This document shows positions 8,388 through 20,034 of a stretch of DNA of 20,685 bases, piece after piece. The stretch is from Blastocladiella britannica (Eukaryota > Blastocladiomycota > Blastocladiomycetes > Blastocladiales > Blastocladiaceae): contig MU624846.1 of the NCBI GenBank assembly GCA_025349905.2, positions 1-20,685 on the forward strand, in the 5' to 3' direction. How positions within the stretch are numbered: position 1 is the stretch's first letter; every line of letters begins with the position of its first letter. The notes below the pieces were generated by a model that was given only the letters and a program-made list of their open reading frames with translations, was not told the origin of the DNA and did no database searches. Made by a program: the position numbers and the translations under genes.

Positions 8388-11300
8388 TCAATCCTCTGCT
8401 GCCAGCCGATCCGAGTACCGGAACGTCGAGTTTCGAAGCCATCCCTGGACCATGACCGCCGACGCCTGTCGCTTGATCTCGTTCTCGCGGCAATAGTCGT
8501 CGTACAGGTCGTCAAGCACGCTCCGAAACGCGTCCTTTTTCTTCTTGACCGCCGCCACCGGTTTGGGGGGCAGCAAGCTGACGCGGGTCATGGCGGCTTC
8601 CAGCGTTTCGCGGGTCATGATCCCAAAGTGCGCCAACGAGCTCATGGCCGCGCGCCTTACCATCGGATGCACGTCGGCCAGGCGGGTGATGAGCCCAACA
8701 ATCAGTTCCGGGTGGTACACGCCGAGCTTGGGCACGATGGCTGCCACCTGCGCGCGGACCGCCCACTCGGTGTCAGTGTGCATGGCCTCCACAAGCGGCG
8801 CCACCACAGTGCCCGCGGGGTTCTGAATGTCGCGCGAAAATACCTGGTACACGTACGCGGCCATCTTGACCGCTTCCACGCGCGTGCCAACGTACCCGGC
8901 CGCTGGGTGGTTGTGGGTGCCGCGAATCAGATCGCCCAGAACTCCGAGCACGTTGGTCACGGTCACTGTTTGCCCGCCGAGGCCCGGGAACCACGCCATG
9001 GACGTTACGCGCTTCAAGTTGTTGGTGAGCGACGTTGGCTCGCCGCTGCCAGCAGCACCTCCTGTTCCACCATTTGCTGCACCAACAGGAGCGACCGGCG
9101 GCTCAAAGTGAACCTGTTGTTGGCGCAGCACCGACCACACGGCCTTTTCCTCCTCGGCAGCCTCGCGCAGAACCACTTTTGCGGGGGGCCGCACCACGGG
9201 CGTCTTGGGCCGAAGTGGGGTCGTGGGCACACGCGTGGACGCGGGCAGCGGCTTGGCCTTGAAAATGGTCTTGGGCGGCTCATGCGACGGTTTAGAGGAC
9301 TGCATCAAGTTGATGGGCGGGCGTTTCGGCGGTGGAGGTGGCGGCAAGGGTTTCGGTTTCGGCGGCTTGGGCGTCACATACTTGACGGGTGACGACGGCG
9401 CGGGCGTGACGGGCGGCGGAGACTTTGTATCGTCCGAAACTGGGGATATTGCCTTTGGTGGAGGCGGCGGCGGTGGCGGACTGGGCGGCGGTGTTGGTAC
9501 TTTGGGCGGCGGCGGTGGGGGCGGAGGGGTCGGAAGCCGCGGCGGTGGCGGTGGGCGATGGTGTGCCGCGGGCTTTGACGGTGGGTCCTTGTGTTCCGGT
9601 ACTGGTACTGGTGCTGCCGACTGTGGTTTGGCAGCCGCGGCCGCCGCCAGCGCCGCGAACGGATCGTCGTCCAAGTCGTCGTCCAAGTCGTCGTCGTCGT
9701 CGGCAAATGCAGAATGGTCGCGCTCGTAATCGTACTGGTCCGGCTCGGGTTTCGGCGGCGGCGCCGGTTTCTCTTTTCGGCGGCGGGCATGTTTGATCGA
9801 GTGAGACGACTTGGATCCCTTTTTCTGCGACATCCCGGACCCAGACGTCCCCGTGCGATGCCGGGACGACATTCGGTTCCGCTCATCGTCGTCATCCTCC
9901 CCACCATTACGGCCGCGCGCAATCGAGTTGGGCATGATTGACTTCCCCGCCGCGCCCGCCGCCACAATGTTGGCCTTGAGAACTTTGACCTTATCGTCGA
10001 TTTCGCCAATGCGGTGCGAGTCGCGGTACTGCTGAATGGCGAGCGATGCGTCCACCTCGGGCGCTGCGGGCTCTTCGACCGGCGTCGACATCTTGGGCAA
10101 CGGTTTGGGTGCGCGGGACGTGACGTACTTGAGGTTGGAGTGAGCGGCGGACCCCTCGTTCTGAAGCATGGCGTCCAATGCGTCCCAAACCCCGTCGGCG
10201 TCCATTTCGGCCGCGGCAAGCGCTGCATACGTCTTTTTCGACATGTCGGCCAGCATTGCGTCCAGCTCGTCGTCGAGCGCCGATTTGCCTTGATCGAGCC
10301 CGTCTTGGGACGTGGAGGACGGGATCCCGAGCAGACCGCCATAAGTCGCCTCGGAGCGCGTGCTCACGCGGCGATCGCCGTCGCTCTCGATCCGTGGGAA
10401 CACGCTGCCATCATTCCGTCGGTCGTTGATATCGAAGCGAGAGGCGCCGTATGATTGCTTTGACTTGGACTTCTTTTTTGTTTATGGTGAAATCGATTGC
10501 AACCTTTTATATAAGGAATGTATGTACCATCATTGGGCTTCGGTTGATGGCGCGCTCGAGCTCCTTCATGAGCTCCGAGTCAAAGAAGCCGTCTTCGGGG
10601 CGGACGTTGCTGTAATCAAGAAGATCAGAGTCCATTTGGCTCCCCTAAATAAGAAAACACGTACTACATGCACAGCTGCCATTGAGAGTTGTCAAACCCA
10701 GGCTGGCCGTGAAACCCATTCCAAAAGTCAAGCCCCGAATCAAATGGCATTGGATCCTCGAGTGGATCTTCGGGGAGCACGAGGTCCTGCATGATGTTGC
10801 ACATGGACGCGGGCATATCTGTGGATGATCAAGTCGGTAGCCAATTCAACATATACGCCAAATACGTTCACGTACAGTCGCGCCACCGAACCACACTCAC
10901 TTCATCGTGCACGCCAATGAGCAGGTCGCCGCGGGCATTCGCGAATGCGACGCTAGTCACGGGTTCTCCGACCTGAATTTCGCGCAACAGCGTGTTTTCC
11001 ACCGACCACACTTTGACCACGCCGTCGGTACCGCTGGTCAGAAACATGCCGAGCGCCGGCAAGAAATCCACTGCCGTGACCGACGACGTGTGGTCCTCGT
11101 CGGGCGAATGCAGCCACACGCGTCCGGGCGCATGAGGTCCAGGCACCACCACGGACGCGAGATTGGGCAGCGAGCTATGGGACGCGGACGGAGATCCTTG
11201 CAACAAGCTTTTCCCCGCCAGTCCCGAAAGTGCACCCGTCGGTAGCGTTTCATGCACCGATAGCGGCCCCTGCGAGCTCGCAAGCATGTACACAGTCGGC

Positions 11301-13987
11301 CACGCGACATTGACCGACATGGACCCCGAGGCCGCGTCAATGCCCTTGAGCGTGACGGGCGGCGCACCTTTCAGTCGGCGGGGGACGCCCGTGCAAGTGA
11401 TGGCGTGGACGGGCTCGAGCGCTCCCTCCGGGTACCATTTCCAGGTCTTGACGGACCGGTCGAGCGCGCACGTGACGACCCACGCGCACCCGTCCGCGGT
11501 CTGTGCTGGTAGCGCCTGAATTGAGATGACCGTGGCGGTGTGGCCTTGCACGAGCATCGAGTGGCGGCCGCTGGCGAGATCTACCTGCACGATTTGGCCG
11601 ACCGAGGTGCCGCCCAGCACCGTGAACGTGTTTTCGAGCGGCTGCGGCTCAGACAACGCAACCATGCATGTCAGTCGGCCCATGTCGCTACCTGCCGCGC
11701 GTCCGTCCAAGGTCGCCACGACGCGAGCTGGGTTCACACTCGTGTCGAACGAGATGATTTCGCCCGAGCTCATGAGCGTATACGCTCGTTCTACATTTCA
11801 TCTATTCGTTTTAGCGATTGCCGACCTCACACGAAAAACAAAGAAAGGGGTACCCTGGAGAATGTCGTGCGCAATGTCGAGAATCGAGATTTGCTTGAAC
11901 GTTGGAAAGCAAGTGGCCAGCACTTGTCCCGTCCGAGGGCTGACAAGTCGTACCGACCCGTCCTCGCAAGCAATGACCAGTCGAGCCCTGCGTCCCATTT
12001 CTCCACGTTTAGTCGGGGACAATGTAGTCCCACCAGGCGACGAACTGGGCCGCAGCACTGGAGCCGGCGCCATGACCCGCATAATGTGTGTGATGGGGCT
12101 CTGGGTGCCCGTAAATGAAGAAATGAGTCGGTTCAGGTGCCAGACGTAAATGGCGCGCGGAGAGTAGTGGAAAAACACGTCGCGGCGCATCATGCCCATC
12201 CCCAGCACGCGCTGCTGGGTGGGTTGCCGGTACACGCAGCGGCCCTTGTCGAGGTCCCACATGCGCAAGCTGCCATCGAGCGAGCCCGAGAGCAGGATGG
12301 GTGGCGGTCGTTGGAGCGAGGATAGCGACAGGGGGAGGAGCAGAGAGCTGATGGCTCCGGCGTGATCGTGGAAGGCCATCAGGAGAAGTCGTTGCGAGTT
12401 CCAGACCTTGACTTTAAGATTTTTTTGTTGGTTAGCACTGGGCAAGGCACTCGTAGAATAAAAAGAGTAACACGCACTGGAGCCGTCCTTGCAGCCAGTG
12501 ATCAAGAGTTCGGTGGGCTCATGGATGGTCAGCGCCGTGATGGCCAGCTCGTGCAAGTTGGTCAACGAGTCCACGCGCTCGCCCGAGTCATAGTCAAAGA
12601 TGTTGATGGTCACGTCGCACGCAACATACAGCCGCCGCATGGACGCGCGGAACATGATCTTGCCCACCCACTCGTCCTCGCCGAGATTGCGCAAAACTAG
12701 TCGCGGATTGAGCAGCACATAGACCGAGTGGTTGGCAACCGACTCTGGCTCGCGGTGTATCGGGTAGATCTGGGTGTTTTCCCTCGTCAGTTACTTTAAA
12801 GTCCAATAGAAAAAAAAAAAATGGTGTAAACATACCCATACTCCGCCAACACACCCAACAATGATCTCATCCTCAATCACTTCAAGCGTCAAGACAGCCT
12901 TTTCGCTGGCGCGGCGGCTGAGTTCCAGCAAGTTGTGGTCGAGGATCTTGAGTTCCAGCCGGTCCGTGGCCACCACGTACAGCCGGTGCTTGCGGATGTA
13001 GCACCACTGGGCGACGGGCTCAGTCAACCCTCCCAGTCCCCCACCTCCTGCCGCAATCGGTTCTCGCGCCTCCCGCGTCAAGTCAATCGATGGCCCCAGT
13101 CCGCGCTTGCGCACCCGCGACGTGCCTCGCCACAGATGCACAAAGTGGGCGTCCAGCGACGCAAACGTATCGGCATTGGGGTTGGAGAATGCATTAACTG
13201 CTGAATACGCACTTGGTGCGTTGTGACCTGTGGCGGGAGTGGGTGCGTGCGAAACCATGGTGGTGGAGGTAGGCGACTTTGTCTCGAGAGCAAGGGACGC
13301 CGTGAACAGGACCGAGCGCACGGCCGCCTTCCCGTGCAAGAGCGAGCGCTGGAGCTGGAAACCGTGTGGGATCGTGATTGGAAGCACCAGCGACGGCGGC
13401 GCGGCAACGGATGCAGCACCGGCGGCGGCGGCGCCACCACTGCCTGGCGGTGCACCAGGTTTCTTTTTCGTCGTGCCTCCGCCACCAACAGCAAAAGCGG
13501 CGGTTCCAGCAGACGAGGGATGTGAGGATGCGCTGTCTAATCGCTCGCCCGGCGGCATAAATGTGGATTCCAGGTTGCCCTCCGGTCCCATATCGCCCTC
13601 GATAGGCTGATTCTCATCATAATCGTCGTCTGAATCGTCTCGCCGGTGCGATTCCGCGCCCAAATCCTGATCGGGCCCGCTTTGCCGATTGGCGAAATTC
13701 AGTGCGCGGGAGGCAGGCCGAGTCGTTCCATCGCTGGGAGTTGGCGCCTGGTTTCCCTTTCGCGATGCGCCGCGGCCGCTCGTTGATTTGGGCTCAAACT
13801 CGCCCATTCCCACTGAGCCAGCCACTGCGACAATCGGCGTTCCAGAGTTGGGGCGCAATTCGACGAGAAGTGGGATCGGAACGAATTCGTCAGTGAGATC
13901 CACCTGCGAGTGCATTACAACGGATGGCGGGCGCGTTGCCGTTAATCGGCTGGCTGGCCGCGAGGTACCGCTGGACGACATTGCCAT
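8388..13987 (-). CDS. WDR97/WDR87-like WD40, proline-rich and HEAT-repeat protein
   Basis: Predicted exons in transcript order are 13987-12836, 12769-12478, 12411-11854, 11790-10876, 10818-10665, 10609-10528 and about 10469-8388, encoding about 1744 residues. Family knowledge: WDR97 and WDR87 combine WD40 propellers with an armadillo/HEAT-like C-terminus and are linked to cilia or flagella. Seen: a low-complexity N-terminus, then WD40 blades including 'DAHFVHLWRGTSRVRKR', 'TGCKDGSIKVWNSQRLLL' (across intron 2), 'LLSGSLDGSLRMWDLDKGRC', 'LQERAYTLMSSGEIISFDTS' (across intron 3) and 'TDGVVKVWSVENTLLREIQ'. The family block 'FANARGDLLIGVHDEVSVVR' is followed by 'WRDYMPAS' (across intron 4) and 'PFDSGLDFWNG'. 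A long Pro-rich stretch lies near residues 1330-1430 and helical repeats fill the last 230 residues. The splice joins restore family motifs, which supports one gene. The final acceptor (exon 7 start) is the least certain. Two separate genes are possible but less likely. Confidence 0.78.
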
Positions 13988-14055
13988 TCCTCCTTAATTA
14001 TTACGTTATATATTACAGATTTTGACAGGTTGGGAAAATGAAAAGAAAGAGAGGA
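13988..14055. promoter_or_regulatory. 68-base same-strand spacer between NOX and WD40-HEAT genes
   Basis: This A/T-rich spacer must hold the 3' end of the oxidase gene and the core promoter or 5' leader of the WD40-HEAT gene. It contains a T/A-rich run around 13993-14020. A shared transcript is not expected in a fungus, but cannot be excluded from sequence alone. Confidence 0.35.
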
Positions 14056-17000
14056 TCAGAAGTTCTCCTTGGCAAACACAAACCGCGGCTCGTTCTCGGA
14101 CTGCGTAGCATTGCGCTCACGAACGATCCGGTACAGCTGCTTGGAGAGCACTGCTGGTCCGCAGAAGAACACGCCGACTTTGCCCGGCCCCATTTGCGCC
14201 GTCTGCTCAAAGATCGATGGCCAGTGCGGGCGGCCCCAGTACACGGAACTGTGCTGCATGCCCGTGAGCAGGCACCGACCGCGCAGCGGGCCGCGTTTCA
14301 GCATCTCGAGCCCCCACCACAGCATGAACGACGTAATTTCGGACGTGCCTTTCGTGCAGGTGAGGAATGTGTGCACGCGCAGGACGCGGCGGACGCGTGG
14401 GTCGGCGGCGCGCAGGATCTCAGACATCCACTTGAATCCGGCTTGGTCGCGGTTGATCCTGCATTCATTTGATTTGGTCAGCCCACTTGTAAAAAATCCA
14501 ACCCAGAAAAAAGATAAAAGGGTACCAATAGAAATCCACGCGGTCAATGCGTGTCGACGAGCCGTACTGAGCCCGCTCACTGCGCTCGAGCTTCTTTTCC
14601 TCATCGTCATCGTCGTCATCGTCCTCATCTTCATCGTCCGACTCGTCGTCCTGAGCCTGGATCTGGTGTTCAATTTGCTTCAAGATCGACAAGAACGGCG
14701 TAGCGCCGACGCCCGTAGCAATGAACATGACGCGATTGTAGTCGAAAAACTCTTCGGACGCGGCACTGAACGGTCCGTCAATGCAGATCTCGGGTGCCGC
14801 GACCGTCGGCAGCGATGCGCGCATCAGCACCCTTACCGAGCTGCGGTGGTCGTCGACCGGCGACGTCCCCACTTGCGACCGCTGTGCCTCGGCCAGCGAC
14901 TCAGCAAACGGCGCCATGGTCTCAAACAATGCCTTTGTCCAGTCGCCCGCGCGCTTGACCCGCAGACTCATGTAGGGATCGCGCGGCGACGACGTCAGCG
15001 TGAACGGGTGCCACTGCAGCCGCGACAGCGACGGCACGTTGATGAACACGTACTGGCCCGACGCGTAGTCGTGGACCCACGCGGGTTTGGTGAACACCAG
15101 CTGGATTGTGTCGGCCTGGATGCGCGCGTGAATCAGACTTGCAGGCGAGCGTGACCGCACCACGCGCAAAATACGTTCTCCGAGGTACAGTGCAGTGGGC
15201 ACCGTCAGGTACTTCCACGCCGACGGCTTGGACAAGAGCGCGGCCGCGCCGTGCAAAAACAGCATGGCCAGCGCCACCACAAACAGGTGATGCGTGTACC
15301 AAAAGAGTTCAAAGTGCGGGCGGCGGAACCGGACCAGCGCCGTCACGGTCATCAGTACAAAGACCGCCACCAGCACCCATCCCGTGGCGCCCGGAATCGA
15401 CAGAAACATGAGATCCCAGTACGTGACGGCGCCTGGCGCGGTCGGGAGCTTAGCCAGTGCGCGGGCCGCTGGGTCATTGGCAAGCACAATCATGGACCCG
15501 ACCACGTGGCAGACCGTGTGCACAGCCGAAAAGAACATGACGATGAACCCGGCCCACCGGTGCCACACAATGTGCTTGTTGCCCGGGATCCACGACAAGC
15601 CCGGCACGTTGCGCATGATCGTGAGCAAGTTTCGGCACATGAGCAGGAGCATCAGGGCAACGCTGAGCATGATGACGTGCGCCGAGCCTTTGGCCACCGG
15701 CACCCAGTACCCGAAATGGCCGAGCAGTACTGGATTGCTGGCGAACGCGTTGAACTGGTACACAAAGAGGGCGGCACAGGCGACAATGTAGATGAACACG
15801 CAAAACAATTTGGCGCCCTCGAGTTTGAGGTAACTCTGGAGTGGGGTGAGACGGCGCGGTGGCGCGTCCTTTTGCTGTTGCTGTTTCTGCTGATGTTGTC
15901 CTGATGCCTGGGTGCCCGCCAGAGCGGCGGCTGCTGAAGCGCGCCGACGAGCCATAGTGGGATGGCGAGTGAGTCCGTCCGAGGACTGGCGTGGCTTTGG
16001 AGGGAAATCGCCGTCCCCACTGAGACCAATCTCGTCGTCCTGGGACTCGGTGGTGGCCTCTGCCAGATTAGGCATGGATTCCCACAGCCGCGAGGAGCGA
16101 TGCATGAGCCACTCGCCCGCGCCCTGGACGCGCGACCGCCGGCGGGACGTCATGGGCCCGAGGACAGTGCTACCGCCGCCGGCGCTGGTGGGCCGCCGGA
16201 GCCCGACCGCACTGGCAATGTCCGACTCGTCAGCGGCCGCGTCCACGGCCACCGCCAAGTACTCGTCGGCGAAAATATCGGCGTTGGCAGTCCCCCCGCC
16301 GCGAGCGAGCGGAAGACCAATCTTGGCCAAGTTCCAAGACCGTGTAGCCAGCGCAAAGTCGGTGGCGGAAACGACGCCGTCGCCGTCCACGTCCAGCCGC
16401 GAGAGCAAGTGCGAGGCCAGCAGTTCCTGGTCGCGCGGCGAGATCACGAGCCCATTGTCCTTGAGCGCATCGCCCACCAGGTTGTGCATGACGTTCCGGT
16501 CGAGCTCGGGCCCGCGGTCGGCGAGCAGAAGCTGGTGCAGCACCGCCACTTTTTGCGCCTGTGTCGAGACCAATGGCGCCATTTGCGATGAGCGAGCATT
16601 CGAGCGAATGGAGTTGGTGCCCACGGTGGATGAGGCGGTCGGGGCGGCATTGAGGAGCTGCACGAGTGGGATGAAGGTGTCGAGGTCCAGTTCCATGACG
16701 TCGCTCTGCGCGCCCGAGAGCGGTCGCACGCCCAGCACTTGCCGCATTCCCGATTGCGTGGGCATTGCGGGCGCGAGTTCTGCCAACTGGCTCTTGGTAA
16801 TGACGATGCGGTCGCCATCATGTAGATCCGGTCCGCTAAAGGCGGCCGCCCCTCCCAGTCCTGGCGTCAGAGGAGGACCACCTGCAGCAGTGCCAGTGCC
16901 GCGTGGGAGCGATGCCGCCGCGCCCTTGTCCCCCGCAACCACGCGTTTGAGCGTCGACAGCTCTTGCCGATCCAGCGTCCGAACCACAACCGATGTTGGG

Positions 17001-17446
17001 CGCGAACCACCGCGAGGGAGGGAGTAAAACTGGCCCGGAGTCACGCCCGCAGCCGAGTCGAGCCGTTGCAGCGATGGGTGCGGACTCAGTTCTTGTCGCT
17101 GGTGATAGGTACCACGGCTCATCGATGGCGACAGGTTCCAGCCAGGCAAGGGAGCCGAGAGGTGCGGCAGACCCGAGTGCGCCAGCCCCTCGGCACACAA
17201 GTCGCGCTCTGGTGCGTTCAATAGCGTTGCGGGAGCGCGCGGATCCGTCCCTTGCCGCGACAGACTCAGGTACTTTTCTGCCAGTTCCATACCCGAGATG
17301 CGGTAGTTTTCAGTGTCGGTGGCGGGTGTCGTCCGGGGCGGACTGACACTCTGGGACGGTTCACCACGTGCGGGCTCTGGGGTAGCGGCACGGCTGCGGT
17401 TCGGGCTCGAGCGCCGTGAGAGCGAGGCGGATCTTGAGGTGGACAT
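14056..17446 (-). CDS. EF-hand NADPH oxidase (NOX family, NOX5/NoxC-like)
   Basis: Exons in transcript order are 17446-14526 and 14458-14056, encoding 1107 residues. Role: a membrane enzyme moving electrons from NADPH through FAD and two hemes to oxygen, making superoxide. Seen: a long Ser/Pro/Gly-rich cytosolic N-terminus, one canonical EF-hand 'DVDGDGVVSATDF' (about 352-364), and six-helix ferric reductase core (about 540-770). Heme His pairs H629/H643 and H719/H732 have the spacing of known NOX proteins. Then come the FAD motif 'HPFTLTSSP' (813-821), the NADPH motif 'GVGATPFLSIL' (912-922), an Asp/Glu-rich insert (about 932-952), 'DFYWINRDQAGFKWM' joined across the 67-base intron, 'WGRPHWPSIF', 'FFCGP' and the family C-terminus 'FVFAKENF'. 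All catalytic motifs are intact. Calcium control is inferred from the EF-hand. The long N-terminus is unusual. Only 68 bases separate its stop from the start of the WD40-HEAT gene on the same strand. Confidence 0.94.
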
Positions 17447-17823
17447 GTCTGTTTCCTTCTATTTCCATTCACACATGGCTGGTCAGTTTTTGCGGCCAGA
17501 GCTCCTCGGAAAAATAGCATGTGTACCTAATGAAAAAGTTGAAAGCCCACTAGTATGTCTGAGACCCAAGAAAGAGGGGAATGGTCGGTTTTTTTGAGCA
17601 AGGGTGGAACCAGTGCGGCCAGGTTGCGATAGCGGCCAAACAGCCAAGGCGAACGTAAAAAGAAACGGCAAGTACGACTTGCTCCTGGCTTTTTCATACA
17701 TCACGCAGTGGCTGCTCCACTAAGTTCCTGGGCATGTCGAGTTGGCTGGTTTGTAATATTTTTTTTTTTTTGGGAAAAAGATTTTTCTTCAAAATTATTT
17801 ACAACCGCTAAAAAAACAAAACA
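17447..17823. promoter_or_regulatory. Divergent intergenic region of NOX and LtrA-family genes
   Basis: These 377 bases separate two divergent start codons and probably hold both promoters. Visible features are a T-rich tract near 17759-17771, an A-rich leader directly before ATG 17824, and a single AGGGG (17575-17579), which resembles the yeast stress-response element but is too short to mean much alone. No open reading frame looks coding. Confidence 0.4.
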
Positions 17824-20034
17824 ATGGGAGCAGGCTGCGACTTCAAGTGCAAGATTCAAACCGGCGGTCGCTGGTACCGCGTGACCCGCACTGGCGCTGC
17901 GCCGTCTCGCCCGGCCCCAACCGCTGCCGTAACGACAACCACTGCAACCCCCGCGTCGGCCATGCTTGTCGAGTTGGGCGATGCGGTGACAGCAGCAGTC
18001 CCTAACAGCGACACCACCGTTGAAGGCGGCCCCGAAATCGTCCGACTTGGCTCCAGCCAGCACATCCAGCTGCTCTTGCAGCGCATTGCCGAGCTTCAGC
18101 GCAACACTGCCTGCGAGGACCTTGCCTCGTCCCGCGAGCTCGTTGCGCGCGCCCATGAATTGCATTTCCTGCTTGCTAATCCCGACACGTTTGCCACTGC
18201 TGATTCAGCGGCAGCCGCTCCAGGAACGTCGGTCGAGTACAAGGCGGGCGCCCCCTCGGCCGCTGGATTCGATTCGACCCATAGTATGACGTGCTTTATT
18301 TTTTATTTTTTTAATGTCACTCACACTTGAAATCTTCGCTAACAATAATGAAAAAACGACAGCACTGGCCTCCCACCCGCTACAGCATGAACCCTCCATC
18401 ACGTCGTCCATGGGCGACACCATCCACGTCACTGTCTCGACTTTTGGTGATATCAAGGCCGGCGTGGAGGAGATTGAGGTGGACGATCACAGCGACGTGG
18501 CTCTGTTCCGTGTGCCCCAAATGCGCCAGTACTTTACCTCTGACGGCGTCCTGCACCGCACTGCGCACAAGGCGCACGTTCCCTGGCTCGAGCTGTTTGA
18601 GGATCTGATTTATGTTGCTGCGCTCGCCAAGATCTCGCACATTCTGAGCGCACACATTGGCTGGACTGGTCTTTACGAGTTTGTGCTCTGCTTTGTACCC
18701 CTGTTCTTGTGTGTACGCTTTACTATATTTGTCATTCATTGTGTGTATTCTGATCTCGATCCATGATGTATATAGCCATTGGAGCATGCTCGCCCTCTAC
18801 AATGTGCGACAAATTACTTTGATTTAAAAGGAGCACACCCGACTCATTCTATTGATAAATATGTAACAGAACCGCATGGTGCACAATGACATGGTCCACA
18901 AGTTCTGGTCGCTGCTGCAAATGATTGTGGTGCTCGGCCTCGGCGTCAACGCGACCAATGCGTTCGACCCAGACACCAACGTCAACACCTCGCTCCAGTT
19001 CCTCACGACCGTCATGACCGGGCAAGGCCTGGTCCAGCTCGCGACTTTGTACGACGCGTACTTTATCCCCGAGCACCGCGCCTATCTCCTGACCCAGGCA
19101 GTAATTCGCATCCCGGAAGAGTCCATGTACATCCTGGCGGCTCTCATGCCAGCGCACTCGACTGCCCAGATGATTGCCTGGTCCCTCGCGTGCGCCTCCT
19201 GCGCCGCCACCTCCTTCTTTGGCGGCATGACCACGCGCGCGCTGGGCCGTTACGGGTACATGACTGGCGCGCTCAACATTGAGCACATTGTCGAGCGGTA
19301 CTCGAACTGGGTCGCCGTCACCCTCGGTGAGGTGGCGACCGCCATCATGTTTGTCAACACGCGCGAACTGGTGCTGCCGGACGTGGGCAGTGCGTTTGGT
19401 CTCGCCATTGCGTTTGCGATCCAGCTCACGTACATTCGCGTGGAGGGTGGGTCGCATGCCAGCCACGCTATTCGCCGCAATGCCTACGTTCGTTATTACT
19501 CTTTTTTCTTCTTCAAGTGGGCCTGTCTCACTTTGGTATTTGAACAAATAGACGGGCGTATCATGGAACCTCCTCCACCTGCCGTTCACCATGTCCATTG
19601 CCGCAATGGGTGCCAATGTTTCTAACATGGTCAACATGATTCTGGTCGGCGACAGCGACCTGCACTCGTTCCAGCACTACTTTTTCTGGGGCGTGCTGGC
19701 TTTCACCTACCTGTCCATGGCCGTCCTGGCGTCCTTGCACGAACCGCTCGCACATGTGCCCCACCTCACACTCATGTCTCCTCGCGGGCTGATCGGACTG
19801 CGCCTGCTGCTGGTGGTCATTTTCGTTGCGTTGGGATTCGTGGGCAAGGCGCTGCACTTTACGCCGCTGGCCAACCTGGTGGTGGCCGCCAGCGTGGCTC
19901 TGGTCGGCGTCGTGGTCGAGGAAATTGGCCGTGTCCCGCCGCCGCGCGCAGTGGTCCGCCGAATGTTGACGCAGGGGTCTCTGCAGGCGGTGCCGACCGA
20001 GGAAGGGACCTCGGCTCTCGAGAAGCTCGACTAG
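17824..20034 (+). CDS. LtrA-family (low temperature requirement A) multi-pass membrane protein
   Basis: Predicted exons are 17824-18283, 18363-18708, 18776-18803, 18870-19487 and 19552-20034, encoding 644 residues. Family knowledge: LtrA proteins (named from Listeria) are multi-pass membrane proteins of unknown biochemical role, also found in many fungi. Seen: a soluble N-terminal region of about 220 residues with no recognised domain, then the family signature 'VPWLELFEDLIYVAALAKI' (about 226-244), 'FVPLFFHWSMLALYNNRMV' built across the micro-exon, 'NIEHIVERYSNWVAVTLGEV' and 'SWNLLHLPFTMSIAAMGANV' after the last intron, and several hydrophobic helices. The tail ends in a hydrophilic stretch. 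Exon 3 is only 28 bases, and its inclusion restores both frame and the family motif. Donors GTGTGT (18709) and GTTCGT (19488) are less canonical and are inferred from frame. The gene is divergent from the NADPH oxidase; any functional link is unproven. Confidence 0.85.
18776..18803 (+). other. 28-base micro-exon of the LtrA-family gene
   Basis: This short exon encodes 'HWSMLALYN' plus the last base of the preceding codon. It lies between introns 18709-18775 and 18804-18869. Leaving it out would break the reading frame (28 is not a multiple of three) and remove part of a conserved segment before 'NRMV'. Confidence 0.65.

Noticed and set aside
8184..9392. Long plus-strand open frame (about 400 codons)
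   Set aside because: It lies opposite the HEAT and proline-rich part of the WD40-HEAT gene. Its residues look like a mirror of GC-rich codons, with no family motifs.
15912..17027. Long plus-strand open frame (about 370 codons)
   Set aside because: It is antisense to the low-complexity N-terminus of the NADPH oxidase and is Ser/Arg/Pro-rich without any domain, so it is a shadow frame.
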